The notes: generated by a model from the sequence alone, not told the origin. A stretch of DNA of 64,000 nucleotides from Enterococcaceae bacterium (GCA_022649665.1 JALCOL010000002.1:62001-126000), one strand, 5' to 3'. Positions 37,264-46,491 are shown, numbered from the stretch's first letter. Numbers and translations are program-made.

Positions 37264-39411
37264 GTGAAAGAAGATCAGAAAGAGATGAAAATGGATCACT
37301 CTTCGATGGATCATTCTTCTCATGAAGGAATGAAAATGAGCGGGATGGACCACAGCAATCATTCAGGAGATATGAAGAACATGGAAGGCATGGATCACGG
37401 CAGTCACGGCGGTCATGGGGATCATCCAGGCGAGATGGGCGGCATGGACCATTCGATGCACATGGGGAATTTCAAACAAAAATTTTGGCTGTCGCTGATT
37501 CTAGCGATCCCGATCATTATCCTCTCACCGATGATGGGAATCCATTTGCCGTTTCAATTCACGTTCCCCGGCTCCAATTGGGTCGTTTTGATTTTAGCAA
37601 CGGTTTTATTCATATATGGCGGCCAGCCGTTTTTGAGCGGCGCGAAGATGGAACTGAAAATGCGGAATCCCGGGATGATGACCTTGATCGCGATGGGGAT
37701 CACAGTTTCATATGTTTACAGCTTATATGCTTTTGTGCTGCGCCTGCTTCATCCAAATGCGCAGACGATGGATTTCTTCTGGGAACTGGCGACCTTGATC
37801 GTGATCATGCTTCTCGGGCATTGGATCGAAATGTCAGCGATCAGCAATGCCTCAAGTGCTTTGAAGCAGCTGGCGGAACTTTTGCCGGATCAGGTCGTGC
37901 GGATCGATGCTAATGGCAAAGAAGAAACGGTTTCGCTGCAAGATGTGAAAAAGGGCGACCATTTGATGGTCAAAGCCGGCGATAAGATGCCGGCTGACGG
38001 GGTCATTTTAGCCGGCAGCAGTATAGTCGATGAATCCGCGGTAACCGGCGAATCGCGCGGTGTCGAAAAGAAAAAGGGCGATAAAGTCATCGGCGGATCT
38101 GTTAACGGATCCGGAACGATGACGATCCAAGTTTCCGCGACCGGCCAAGAAGGATATTTGGCACAAGTCATGGAAATGGTCAAAAAGGCGCAAAGCGAAA
38201 AGTCGCGTTTGGAGTCTTTATCAGATCGCGTCGCCAAATGGTTGTTCTATGTCGCATTGAGCGCCGGCATTTTGGCCTTTGTCATCTGGTTGTTCGTCGC
38301 TGATCTTTCCAGCGCTTTAGAGCGCATGGTGACGGTCTTCGTGATTGCCTGCCCGCATGCTTTAGGATTGGCGATCCCGCTGGTCGTTGCCCGCTCGACT
38401 TCGATCGCAGCCAAAAATGGTTTGCTGCTGAAAAACCGCAACGCTTTGGAAAACGGCGAAGCGATCAATATGGTGATGCTTGACAAGACCGGGACATTGA
38501 CAGAAGGGAATTTCAAACTGCAAGCGTTCGAGATGCTGAGCGATGAATATCCTGAAAAAACTGCTTTGCAATATGTTGGGGCGCTGGAGTCCAGCGGGAA
38601 CCATCCGATCGCTGTTGGGATCATGAAAGCTTTGAAAGAGAAAAATATCACACCGTTTACGGCGAGCGATGTGAAGAATCTTTCCGGGGTCGGCTTGCAA
38701 GGGACCGTCGAAGGGAAAGAAACCTTGATCGTAAATGAAAAGTATTTGAAAGAACATCAATTGGCTGTTGATCCAAATAAATTGAAAACATTTGAGGAAA
38801 AAGGAAATACACTCAGTTTCCTGATCATTGATAGCGAACTGATCGCTTTGCTGGCGTTGGGTGATGAGATCAAGCCGGAAGCGAAGAGCTTTATCCATGA
38901 ATTGAAAGCCCGCGGCGTTACGCCGGTGATGCTGACCGGTGACAATCCGAAAGCTGCGGAAGTCGTGGCCAAGTATCTCGGGATCGATGATTTTCACGGC
39001 GGACTTTTACCGGATGATAAAGAAAAAATCGTTTCCTCTTATTTAGCCAAAGGCAAAAAAGTCATGATGGTCGGCGACGGGATCAATGACGCCCCAAGTC
39101 TTGCGAAAGCAACGATCGGAATGGCGATCGGCGCCGGGACTGATATCGCGATCGAATCGGCGGACGTCGTGTTGACGAACAGTGACCCGAAAGATATTTT
39201 GCATTTTCTGAATTTAGCGAAACAAACGAAACGCAAGATGGTGCAGAACCTCTGGTGGGGGGCGGGCTACAATATCGTAACGATCCCGCTTGCTGCGGGG
39301 ATCTTAGCACCGATCGGCTTTATCTTGAGCCCAGCAGTCGGTGCGATCTTGATGTCGCTGTCGACAGTCGTCGTGGCGATCAATGCGATGACACTGCATT
39401 TGAATAAATAA
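37264..39411 (+). CDS. copB: Copper-translocating P-type ATPase, CopB type
   Basis: 715 residues. The His/Met-rich N-terminus (about residues 1-70, many MDH and HSS groups) takes the place of CxxC metal domains. Phosphorylation motif DKTGT with Asp407, TGES actuator loop, hinge GDGINDAPS, and the transport motif Cys363-Pro-His365 in VIACPHALG mark the CPH (P1B-3-like) class. Exports copper or silver. GTG start with GGGCGGGAG upstream. Regulation by a CopY-type repressor is indicated by the cop box. Confidence 0.94.
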   Translation: MKEDQKEMKMDHSSMDHSSHEGMKMSGMDHSNHSGDMKNMEGMDHGSHGGHGDHPGEMGGMDHSMHMGNFKQKFWLSLILAIPIIILSPMMGIHLPFQFTFPGSNWVVLILATVLFIYGGQPFLSGAKMELKMRNPGMMTLIAMGITVSYVYSLYAFVLRLLHPNAQTMDFFWELATLIVIMLLGHWIEMSAISNASSALKQLAELLPDQVVRIDANGKEETVSLQDVKKGDHLMVKAGDKMPADGVILAGSSIVDESAVTGESRGVEKKKGDKVIGGSVNGSGTMTIQVSATGQEGYLAQVMEMVKKAQSEKSRLESLSDRVAKWLFYVALSAGILAFVIWLFVADLSSALERMVTVFVIACPHALGLAIPLVVARSTSIAAKNGLLLKNRNALENGEAINMVMLDKTGTLTEGNFKLQAFEMLSDEYPEKTALQYVGALESSGNHPIAVGIMKALKEKNITPFTASDVKNLSGVGLQGTVEGKETLIVNEKYLKEHQLAVDPNKLKTFEEKGNTLSFLIIDSELIALLALGDEIKPEAKSFIHELKARGVTPVMLTGDNPKAAEVVAKYLGIDDFHGGLLPDDKEKIVSSYLAKGKKVMMVGDGINDAPSLAKATIGMAIGAGTDIAIESADVVLTNSDPKDILHFLNLAKQTKRKMVQNLWWGAGYNIVTIPLAAGILAPIGFILSPAVGAILMSLSTVVVAINAMTLHLNK

Positions 39412-39460
39412 AAAAATACGGAAAGCCGATCTGTTTTCGTCGGCTTTCCGTATTTTTATT
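39411..39460. terminator. Bidirectional terminator after copB
   Basis: AAAAATACGGAAAGCCGA pairs with TCGGCTTTCCGTATTTTT, shared with the convergent DUF5808 gene. Confidence 0.9.
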
Positions 39461-39465
39461 TGTAT

Positions 39466-40830
39466 TTATATTTTCGCCTGCAGTTCTTGGTAAAGTGCCT
39501 TGGTTTTTGCAGGCTCTTTATTTGTATAGTAATAGTCGCGCCCTGCCGTTTTGATCACTAAGATCGGTTTAGAGTGCCGATCAAGATACAAATTTGCGGA
39601 CTTGCCGCTGACACGGAAGTCGCCGGTTGCATAATTATCAGTACTGAGGCCATTGGTCCGCGTGATGTCATTCGGCATTTTCTCGATCAGTGCGACCGAT
39701 TTTACTTTCGTCAGCGGAATATCCGCGCTCGGTGTGAGCGGGGCTTTGATCGCGATCGAATGGCCGACTTCCATCGTGAAAGGATCACTGGTGAAATCAA
39801 AAAGATATACTGGCACAAGCGAGAAGAAGAAAGCGCCGACTAAAAGAAGCCCAACGAGTCCCATAATGATTTTGCCGCTTGTTCGTCCGAGGTTGATCCC
39901 TAGTTTGGTATTCAACCGATTCGGCACCATCAAGCGCGGATCATCGGGATTCATGTAGAAAACATAGCGCCAAAATGGATCATCGCCGTAATAGCGCGGC
40001 GCAGCAGCTTGGCTGATCAATTGATCTTGTTTTTTGCGCAAGTCAAACGAGTAATAGATCGGGAAGATCAACATGCCCAAAAGCAAAAGGACGAATACAA
40101 CGATCAAAGCTTTTCCGCCCGCGCCGGCCTTATTGAAACTTAGGAGCGGCAGGAGGAGAAGCGGGGCTGTGAACCAGCTGGAAACCACGACGATCAGCGA
40201 CCAGTGATGCTTTGTCAGATCGTTGTAGCGCTGGTTGACCGATGCGTCATCGGTCAACGGCCGCACCGGCAAGCGTGCAATGAAATACCAGCCGGCAGCG
40301 AATATCAACCAGACGAACAGACTCATCAAGGTGGCGAAAACAATGCCGTCTAAAGCGTGCCGGCCGATCAAAAAGCCCGCGATGATAAAAGCAAGCGGCG
40401 GCAAAAGCCAAAGCCACGAAACCATTTTGACGTTTTTCAGCGGGATCAGTTTTGTATCAATAAGGACTGGTTTGACTTGCGGTGTCCAGTTGTTTTCTGT
40501 GATCAAGCGGTGCATTTTGCGGATGTACAAGATCTCGCAACCGTAAAATGCTGCGGTCGATCCCATGATGATGATCCAAAAGCCGGTCATGAGCAGTGAA
40601 TCATATTTCAAAAACAAAGCAGCCAGTGCGAGCACTATGAAAACCAGCGCGATCTGCCACAATTTTCTTTTATACTTATTCGCCAGATCAACGACTTGCG
40701 GATCATTTATTTTATCTGCTGGTAAAGTATTTTCCAAAATAATATTTTTGTGGGGGTTTCCAGCGATGCGCATGATGAACGCCATAAAAACTGTCAGAAA
40801 CAACGAGATTCCGATAATGGTCATTCCCAT
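39466..40830 (-). CDS. DUF1648/DUF5808 multi-pass membrane protein
   Basis: 454 residues with about nine hydrophobic segments. The DUF5808 motif DPFWRYVFYMNPDDPRLMVP lies near residue 287, followed by a PH-like C-terminal domain (about 370-454) ending in YYYTNKEPAKTKALYQEL. Paired and overlapping by 10 bases with a YtrA-type GntR gene, the usual arrangement for this family, suggesting an envelope stress or immunity-like membrane function. No catalytic motif. Confidence 0.85.
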   Translation of the reverse strand: MGMTIIGISLFLTVFMAFIMRIAGNPHKNIILENTLPADKINDPQVVDLANKYKRKLWQIALVFIVLALAALFLKYDSLLMTGFWIIIMGSTAAFYGCEILYIRKMHRLITENNWTPQVKPVLIDTKLIPLKNVKMVSWLWLLPPLAFIIAGFLIGRHALDGIVFATLMSLFVWLIFAAGWYFIARLPVRPLTDDASVNQRYNDLTKHHWSLIVVVSSWFTAPLLLLPLLSFNKAGAGGKALIVVFVLLLLGMLIFPIYYSFDLRKKQDQLISQAAAPRYYGDDPFWRYVFYMNPDDPRLMVPNRLNTKLGINLGRTSGKIIMGLVGLLLVGAFFFSLVPVYLFDFTSDPFTMEVGHSIAIKAPLTPSADIPLTKVKSVALIEKMPNDITRTNGLSTDNYATGDFRVSGKSANLYLDRHSKPILVIKTAGRDYYYTNKEPAKTKALYQELQAKI

Positions 40831-41216
40831 GATAGATCAGTCCTTTCTGCTAGAGGTTCTAAAAGCTGCACAGTTTTGCTGGCGATCATTTCTTTTGAAA
40901 AGCCGTTTGCCAAGGCTTCTGAAAGCAATAAAGTCAGCTCGCGCTCGAAGTGTTTCGCGAATGTTGGCGTGATTTTCTCCGGTAGCGTAATGACGGTGCC
41001 GCGGCGGCGGTCAGTGATCAAATAGCCTTCTTCTTTCAAAAGATTGTACACTTTGGAGATCGTCATCGTGTTGACACCCAATTCGTCAGCTAATTGCCGA
41101 ATCGACGGAAGCTGTTCGCCATTTTGCAATTCGCCTTTTGCGATCCCTAAAATGATTTGGCGCCGCATCTGCAAATAAATGGGTTCTTGGCCTGCTGGAT
41201 CGATTTCAATAAACAT
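40821..41216 (-). CDS. GntR family regulator, YtrA subfamily
   Basis: 131 residues. Winged-helix domain with PIYLQMRRQIILGIAKGEL, QLPSIRQLADELGVNTMTISKVYNLLKEEGYLITDRRRGT, followed by a short helical dimerisation tail rather than a UTRA or FCD domain. GGAGGG before the ATG. A perfect palindrome sits directly upstream, so it probably represses itself and the downstream DUF5808 gene. Confidence 0.92.
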   Translation of the reverse strand: MFIEIDPAGQEPIYLQMRRQIILGIAKGELQNGEQLPSIRQLADELGVNTMTISKVYNLLKEEGYLITDRRRGTVITLPEKITPTFAKHFERELTLLLSEALANGFSKEMIASKTVQLLEPLAERTDLSWE

Positions 41217-41230
41217 ATTCCGTCCCTCCT

Positions 41231-41253
41231 ATGTATTATATATTATAATACAT
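41231..41253 (-). promoter_or_regulatory. Operator of the YtrA-type GntR gene
   Basis: Perfect 23-base inverted repeat with arms ATGTATTATA and TATAATACAT around TAT. It includes the TATAAT -10 box of the minus-strand promoter (TGGCAC, 17 bases, TATAAT) and abuts the ribosome site. Confidence 0.78.
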
Positions 41254-41333
41254 ATAATACAAAAGTGCCATTTTTTTCCAAAAAAAACCTCTGCCATTTT
41301 GATTGGCAGAGGTCTTTTAAAAAGCGCGATCGA

Positions 41334-42644
41334 TTATTCACTGGTACTTGTTTGATCTTGTTTCGTTTTGCTTTGTTTCAGGCTGCTGGCATCAAGCGAG
41401 AGCTTCAGGCTCACCGTTTTTTTGTCTTTGCCGCGGTAGAAAGTCACCTCGACGGTATCGCCGACTTTGTGTTTGTAAAGTGCCGAAGTCAAATCGGAAG
41501 TCGTGTCGGTCGAGTCATCGCCGAGTTTCGTGATGACATCCCCCTGCTTCAGACCAGCGGTTTCGGCGGGTGTGCCGGATTGGACTTCACTGACGACGAC
41601 GCCGTTCGTCAAGTCGTCTGGAACACCCAAGACGCTGCTGCGCTGCTCACTTGAAACATCGGAAAGATTAAGCATGTAGATCCCGAGTGCGGGCCGTGAA
41701 ACTTTGCCGTTCGTTTCCAACTGATTAATGATATTGACGACATCATTGCTTGGGATCGCAAAGCCCATTCCTTCAACGGAAACTCCGCTGCTGCTGCCGG
41801 TGGTCTGTGTCAGTTTGATCGAGTTGATCCCGATCACTTGGCCGGCAATGTTCAAGAGCGGACCGCCGGAATTTCCCGGATTGATCGCGGCATCTGTCTG
41901 GATCGCATTCAAGCTGACCGTTTCGCCGGATTCATTCGTGCTTTCGATGCGGCGATTGACGGAAGAAACGATTCCTTCGGTGACTGAGTTGGCATATTCT
42001 GAGCCGAGCGGCGAGCCGATCGCAATTGCCGGTTCGCCGACCTTGATCTTATCGGAATTGCCGAATTCAGCGACAGCTTTCACGTTGGCTGAGCTGATCT
42101 TGATCACTGCTAAGTCGGAATAACTATCAGAGCCGACCAATTCGCCCTTGACGCGTGTGCCGTCTTCCAAAAGAACTTCCAAACCATCTGAACCGTCAAC
42201 GACGTGATTATTCGTGACGATATACGCAGTGTTGCCGTCTTTTTTGTAAATGACGCCGCTGCCTTCGCTCGCGGCAGTCAAATCGTTGTTGCTTTTTTCC
42301 GACGAACTGCTTTCGCTGCCGCCGAAAAGACCGCCAAAAAGATCATCCGATCCGCTGCTGGATTTCTGCTTTTGAAGATTGATGACAGAAACGACTGCGC
42401 CATCTACTTTTTGAACAGCACTGGTGACATCGGTCGTGACGTTTGCCGTCACATCAGCAGTCTTGGTCGTACCTGAATTATTTTTCAGCGCAGTTGACGA
42501 GCCGTTGTTTGAAAGTGCAAGGCTTCCGCCGGCAAGAAAATAATAGGCGCTGAATACCAGCGCGCCGCCGATCAGACCCCCGAGCAGGCCAGTCAAAAAG
42601 CGTTTAAAAAATGAACCATTTGATTTTTTTGGACGTTTTTCCAT
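41334..42644 (-). CDS. htrA: Serine protease HtrA (DegP-like)
   Basis: 436 residues. Basic N-terminus and one membrane anchor (about 14-38), a Ser/Thr/Asn-rich linker, trypsin-like domain with His in IVTNNHVVDG, Asp in SYSDLAVIKI and Ser in NPGNSGGPLL, then a C-terminal PDZ domain (about 330-415) with GTPAETAGLKQGDVI. Degrades misfolded secreted proteins at the cell surface. A TTTAAG direct repeat lies about 160 bases upstream. Confidence 0.95.
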   Translation of the reverse strand: MEKRPKKSNGSFFKRFLTGLLGGLIGGALVFSAYYFLAGGSLALSNNGSSTALKNNSGTTKTADVTANVTTDVTSAVQKVDGAVVSVINLQKQKSSSGSDDLFGGLFGGSESSSSEKSNNDLTAASEGSGVIYKKDGNTAYIVTNNHVVDGSDGLEVLLEDGTRVKGELVGSDSYSDLAVIKISSANVKAVAEFGNSDKIKVGEPAIAIGSPLGSEYANSVTEGIVSSVNRRIESTNESGETVSLNAIQTDAAINPGNSGGPLLNIAGQVIGINSIKLTQTTGSSSGVSVEGMGFAIPSNDVVNIINQLETNGKVSRPALGIYMLNLSDVSSEQRSSVLGVPDDLTNGVVVSEVQSGTPAETAGLKQGDVITKLGDDSTDTTSDLTSALYKHKVGDTVEVTFYRGKDKKTVSLKLSLDASSLKQSKTKQDQTSTSE

Positions 42645-42799
42645 TTTTCCGGTTAAAAACCGTTCCCCCCCTTAACAATCATAAAGAACTTACTTAAAGT
42701 ATAAGCTTTTTCAATAAGTTAAGTCTACCGAAGACGTTTGAAAAAAGGATGAAACTCCTCTTAACAAAAGCCGATTTAGGATAATCTTAAAAGTAGCAA

Positions 42800-42816
42800 C
42801 TTAAAGCAAGCTTAAA
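42800..42816 (-). promoter_or_regulatory. CiaR-type direct repeat upstream of htrA
   Basis: On the minus strand the sequence reads TTTAAG, five bases, TTTAAG, an exact match to the CiaR site known from streptococci, where htrA is a main target. A third TTTAAG-like half lies at 42786-42791. It is 156 bases from the htrA start in the 279-base htrA/DUF554 divergent gap. Confidence 0.55.
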
Positions 42817-42923
42817 GAGCGGCTGGATTTTTACGGGATATCTGAAACGACTAGAATATCGCTTACGATTAGAGTAGAATGAGAAACAATGCGACACTTA
42901 AACCATCGATGGAGGAACACAAC

Positions 42924-43601
42924 ATGTGGGGAACTTTATTTAATACGTTTACGATCCTGATCGGCAGTGCGCTTGGCAGCATCTTCAAAAAAGGGATCAA
43001 AGAGGAATACAAGCAGATTTTAATGCAGGCGCTCGGGCTCGCAGTTCTGGCACTGGGAACAAGTACCTTTTTCAAAAATATGGAGAAGAGCCAATATCCG
43101 GTCCTTTTTATTGTCAGTCTGGTGCTGGGCGGATTGCTCGGGCAAAAGCTTGATTTGGAAAGCCGCTTTGATCGCTTGTTGGCCGCAAGCTCTGACAGTG
43201 ATTTGGCGGAAGGGCTGTCGACCGCGATCTTGTTGTTTTGTATCGGCTCTTTGTCGATCATGGGGCCGGTCGAAGCCGCCTTGCATCATGAATATACATT
43301 TTTGATCACGAATGGTTTGTTGGACGGGATCACTTCGATCATTCTCGGCTCGACTTTTGGGATCGGGATCGCTCTTGCGAGTGCGGTGCTGTTCGTCTGG
43401 CAAGGCAGCATTTATTTGATCGCTTTTCTTTTGAAAGGGGCGATCAGTGCGCCGCTCGTCGCTGAGATCTCGATCGTCGGGGGGATCTTGATCTTCGCAT
43501 CAGGATTGGGGATCTTGAATATCAAGAAGATCAGCATCGTCAACTTGCTGCCGGCGCTCGCGATCCCGATCATATTTTTTATCATTATTTCATTTTTGTG
43601 A
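42924..43601 (+). CDS. DUF554 family membrane protein (YdfK/YqgA-like)
   Basis: 225 residues, about six or seven membrane segments, with the family N-terminus MWGTLFNTFTILIGSALGS and the central CIGSLSIMGPVEA and DGITSIILGSTFGIG segments. Putative transporter of unknown substrate. ATG at 42924 follows TGGAGGAA. Confidence 0.9.
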   Translation: MWGTLFNTFTILIGSALGSIFKKGIKEEYKQILMQALGLAVLALGTSTFFKNMEKSQYPVLFIVSLVLGGLLGQKLDLESRFDRLLAASSDSDLAEGLSTAILLFCIGSLSIMGPVEAALHHEYTFLITNGLLDGITSIILGSTFGIGIALASAVLFVWQGSIYLIAFLLKGAISAPLVAEISIVGGILIFASGLGILNIKKISIVNLLPALAIPIIFFIIISFL

Positions 43602-43607
43602 TGAATA

Positions 43608-43660
43608 TAAAAACAGCGAATTTCTTTTGTCTGAGTGCAAGAGAAGTTCGCTGTTTTTTA
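43608..43660. terminator. Terminator between DUF554 and LysR genes
   Basis: AAACAGCGAA.TTCTTTT pairs with AAGAGAA.TTCGCTGTTT followed by a T run; shared by convergent genes. Confidence 0.8.
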
Positions 43661-44602
43661 TTGCAGGCTGGTTTTTATTTGATCTTTTGCTGAAAGGCTG
43701 GAACCGCCCACTGAAGCTTTGACGATCTTGATAAAATTGAGGACTGCAGGATCATAATCGTTTTTCCAAATACAATCGATTTTGAAGTAATTTTCAAAGC
43801 CGTTCAGCTTGATAAACACAATATCATCGGAAATGTAGCGGCGCAAGTGACCGGCAAAGATCGATACGCCGATGCCGCTTTTGATCATCAAAAGAATCGT
43901 ATTCAAAGTAGAATTCGGTTCATAAGTGATTTTAGGAGTGATCTTTTTCTTTGCAAAGATATCGGTCAAGATCGTAACATCAGGGACAATAAAATTCTGA
44001 CCAGCAGCCTCTTCGAGATCGATTGTCTTGCGTTTGCACAATGGATTTTCTTTATTGACTGCCAAGTACATGCTGTCGCGCGAAAAGACAAGTTTATCGA
44101 GTTCGGGATAGCCTTTGACATCATCTTCTGGGAAAAAAGCGATATCCACGCTGTTGTCGATCAATAGATCATTGATATTGACTAATGGATAATCGGTCAT
44201 ATGGAGTGTGACGCTCGGATAAAGCGACTTAAACTGTTTGATGATCGCCGGAAGTTGATTTAAAACTGCTGTTCCGAGCATTGCGATGCTGAGAGAGGCC
44301 TGCTTTTTTGTGCTGATCTGCTGGGCATCCTCAATGATCGTGAGCAGATCGACCGTATTCGCATGGACCTTCTCCTGCAAAAAGGCACCCGCTGGTGTTA
44401 AACTGACTTTTCTTTTATTTCGGACGAATAACTTGACTTGGATCTCATCTTCAAGGCGAGCGATCAATTTACTCAAATTCGGCTGTGTGGTATGCAGCTT
44501 TGCTGCGGCATTCGTAAAATTAAGTGTTTCAGCTAATGTCAGAAAAGCGATCGCTTGATTGGTGTTGATGTTTGGAACGGCATTTAATTCCAACGTTTGC
44601 AT
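43658..44602 (-). CDS. LysR family regulator of the oxidoreductase/Ptb-Buk cluster
   Basis: 314 residues. N-terminal winged HTH (about 15-75) with FLTLAETLNFTNAAAKLHTTQPNLSKLIARLEDEI, followed by a substrate-binding domain of the usual LysR size. AGAGGAG precedes the ATG. Transcribed away from the flavoprotein/oxidoreductase cluster across a 430-base gap that holds two matching dyads near its own promoter, so control of that cluster is likely. The inducer would be the pathway substrate or an intermediate. Confidence 0.9.
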   Translation of the reverse strand: MQTLELNAVPNINTNQAIAFLTLAETLNFTNAAAKLHTTQPNLSKLIARLEDEIQVKLFVRNKRKVSLTPAGAFLQEKVHANTVDLLTIIEDAQQISTKKQASLSIAMLGTAVLNQLPAIIKQFKSLYPSVTLHMTDYPLVNINDLLIDNSVDIAFFPEDDVKGYPELDKLVFSRDSMYLAVNKENPLCKRKTIDLEEAAGQNFIVPDVTILTDIFAKKKITPKITYEPNSTLNTILLMIKSGIGVSIFAGHLRRYISDDIVFIKLNGFENYFKIDCIWKNDYDPAVLNFIKIVKASVGGSSLSAKDQIKTSLQ

Positions 44603-44663
44603 GGTATTTTCTCCTCTTTTTAGAAAGTCTTTGCCTTCGATTTTTCAAATAAAGACCATTTTG

Positions 44664-44711
44664 TGAAATAATGAACTTTCGGCATGATTGTTATGAAAAT
44701 AATGAATTTCA
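44664..44711. promoter_or_regulatory. Two tandem LysR-type dyads
   Basis: TGAAA-N8-TTTC occurs at 44664-44680 and again at 44694-44711, 30 bases apart (about three helical turns), with shared core AATAATGAA. This spacing fits paired recognition and activation sites of a LysR tetramer. The remaining gap to 45032 contains another inverted repeat AGAAC-AAAC-GTTCT (44958-44971) and AAAGGAGG without a convincing gene after it. Confidence 0.55.
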
Positions 44712-45032
44712 CTTCGCGCATCAGCGGGACTAAGATAAAGATAGATAAAAGGAACCGGCGGGCAGCCGGGACCAGAAGGAGGATGCGGGCGGCAAGGACG
44801 AATTTTTACCAGGAAATGACAGCGCATACATTTTTTGATCAAAACAAAGACAAAGGAGGAAATAAAATTGAAAGATTAGAATTTTATATAGATTTGTGCA
44901 AAGATAAACGATTTCAAGATAACTATAACACAAAAAAAATAAAAGTAAACAAAAAAGAGAACAAACGTTCTTGACTAAATCAAAGTTTGAAAAGAGCAGC
45001 TGGACTTATAAAAATGAAAGGAATGGATAGAG

Positions 45033-45983
45033 ATGAAGGTGCTTGGGATTTCTTTTGGAACAAAAAATGGAACGAATGATTCACTATGCATCGAAGCGTT
45101 GATGGGAGCACAAGAAGCCGGGGCAGAGATAGAGTTTATCCAGATGTCGAAATTGAATATCCAACATTGTACGGGCTGCTGCACTTGTTCCAAAACACTG
45201 CTATCAGGAAAAGGGAATATGTGTATTTTGAAAGATGATTTCGAGTGGCTGCTGGATAAAATGTTGGATGCGGATGGCATCATCATTTGCGATCCGATAT
45301 TTGAAGAAGGGGCTTCGGGATTGTTCCATACGATCACCGATCGCTTTGGACCACGGATGGATCGCGGCAATAATATCATCGGACAAAAGATCGCTGCGGC
45401 GACTGGCGGAAAAATGAGCGATCCGCGGATCATCCAAGATCGGGTGATTTCCTACATGGGGATTGGCGGATCCGATTGGGGGACCCGAGTCCAGTGTGAG
45501 CACGCGATGCAAGCATTGACACCGATGTGGAAAGTGATCGATAACAAATGGTTCCCATGGGCAAAAAGCGTCATCATGGATGATACGCGGCTGGCAGAAG
45601 TCCACCAAGTCGGTGTGAATATCGCCGCAGCGGCAAAAGATGTGAATGCAGCAGAATATCAGGGCGAGGCCGGTTTTTGTCCGCATTGCCATAACAAGTT
45701 ATTTTATCTTGACGCGGCACACAATCAAGCGACCTGTGCACAGTGCGGGATCGTTGGAAAAATCGTATTTGAAAATGGGAAAATGACTTTCAAATTCGCA
45801 GAAGAAGAATTGCAAAAAGCTCATGATACACTTCCAGGAAAATTTATTCACGGAAACGATATCAAAAACCGCATTGAAGGCGAATTTGCAAAAGTAGCCA
45901 AAACGCCGGAGTTCAAGGCGCGAAAGAAACAATATAAAGATTTTATCAAAGCCGTGAACCCAAAAAAGAAAGTAACAGCATGA
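45033..45983 (+). CDS. Iron-sulfur-flavoprotein-like reductase with C-terminal zinc ribbon
   Basis: 316 residues. N-terminal flavodoxin-like NAD(P)H:FMN reductase domain (1-190) with ISFGTKNGTNDSLCIEAL as FMN loop. A Cys cluster HCTGCCTCSK then NMC near residues 47-67 resembles the Isf [4Fe-4S] motif, but with a longer final spacing. The C-terminal region (about 210-245) has CPHC and CAQC pairs forming a rubredoxin-like zinc ribbon, unusual for the family. Likely a cytoplasmic electron-transfer flavoprotein; partner ferredoxin and oxidoreductase are encoded downstream. First gene of the cluster. The specific reaction is unknown. Confidence 0.8.
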   Translation: MKVLGISFGTKNGTNDSLCIEALMGAQEAGAEIEFIQMSKLNIQHCTGCCTCSKTLLSGKGNMCILKDDFEWLLDKMLDADGIIICDPIFEEGASGLFHTITDRFGPRMDRGNNIIGQKIAAATGGKMSDPRIIQDRVISYMGIGGSDWGTRVQCEHAMQALTPMWKVIDNKWFPWAKSVIMDDTRLAEVHQVGVNIAAAAKDVNAAEYQGEAGFCPHCHNKLFYLDAAHNQATCAQCGIVGKIVFENGKMTFKFAEEELQKAHDTLPGKFIHGNDIKNRIEGEFAKVAKTPEFKARKKQYKDFIKAVNPKKKVTA

Positions 45984-45993
45984 GGTGAAAAAA

Positions 45994-46449
45994 ATGGAAT
46001 TGCGCAAAGAGCAGATCATTATTTTGAATGTGGTCAACAATCTTCCGCTGGCGATCGCGATCACAACAGTCGCCCCGGCATTGGCAAATATCAAAATCGG
46101 GCTCGCAGGATGGCTTATCAATGTTGCGATCGCATTCTTCGTCGCTTGTTTGGTCAATTTCGTATTTCCGATTCCGCAGATTGCTGAGCGTTTCCCGCGG
46201 ATCTTTCACTTGGATCCAAAAAAATTCAGCGGGAGACTGGTTGCCAATCTTCCAATCAATTTGTTGTTTGTTTTAACGATCGGGCTTATTTCCAATCTGT
46301 ACAATGTAAGGGCTTTCCCGGACTTTGTATTTGCTTTTCTAGCTACTTTCCTGCCGATTTATGTAATTACGTTCGTTCTCTCGATGATTACCAATCCGAT
46401 CGCGCAAAAACTGGCCTTTCGCGAATTGGACTCATCCGAGGCTAAATAA
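45994..46449 (+). CDS. Four-helix membrane protein, DUF2798-like
   Basis: 151 residues, four membrane helices in two similar halves (NNLPLAIAITTVAPALANIK and VANLPINLLFVLTIGLISNL begin each half), as in DUF2798. ATG at 45994 follows GAGGTGA; GTG 45985 is an alternative. No known activity. Lies 10 bases after the flavoprotein gene, so co-transcribed. Confidence 0.65.
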   Translation: MELRKEQIIILNVVNNLPLAIAITTVAPALANIKIGLAGWLINVAIAFFVACLVNFVFPIPQIAERFPRIFHLDPKKFSGRLVANLPINLLFVLTIGLISNLYNVRAFPDFVFAFLATFLPIYVITFVLSMITNPIAQKLAFRELDSSEAK

Positions 46450-46491
46450 AACAGCAATCGCGATCAAATTTTTGAAAAGAGGAGAAAAAAA

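Noticed and set aside
44684-44974. 96-codon frame in the LysR/flavoprotein gap
   Set aside because: Lys/Arg/Asn-rich, no ribosome site at its start, and it overlaps the probable operator. A shorter product starting after the AAAGGAGG near 44852 would need a non-standard start codon, so it is left as unproven.
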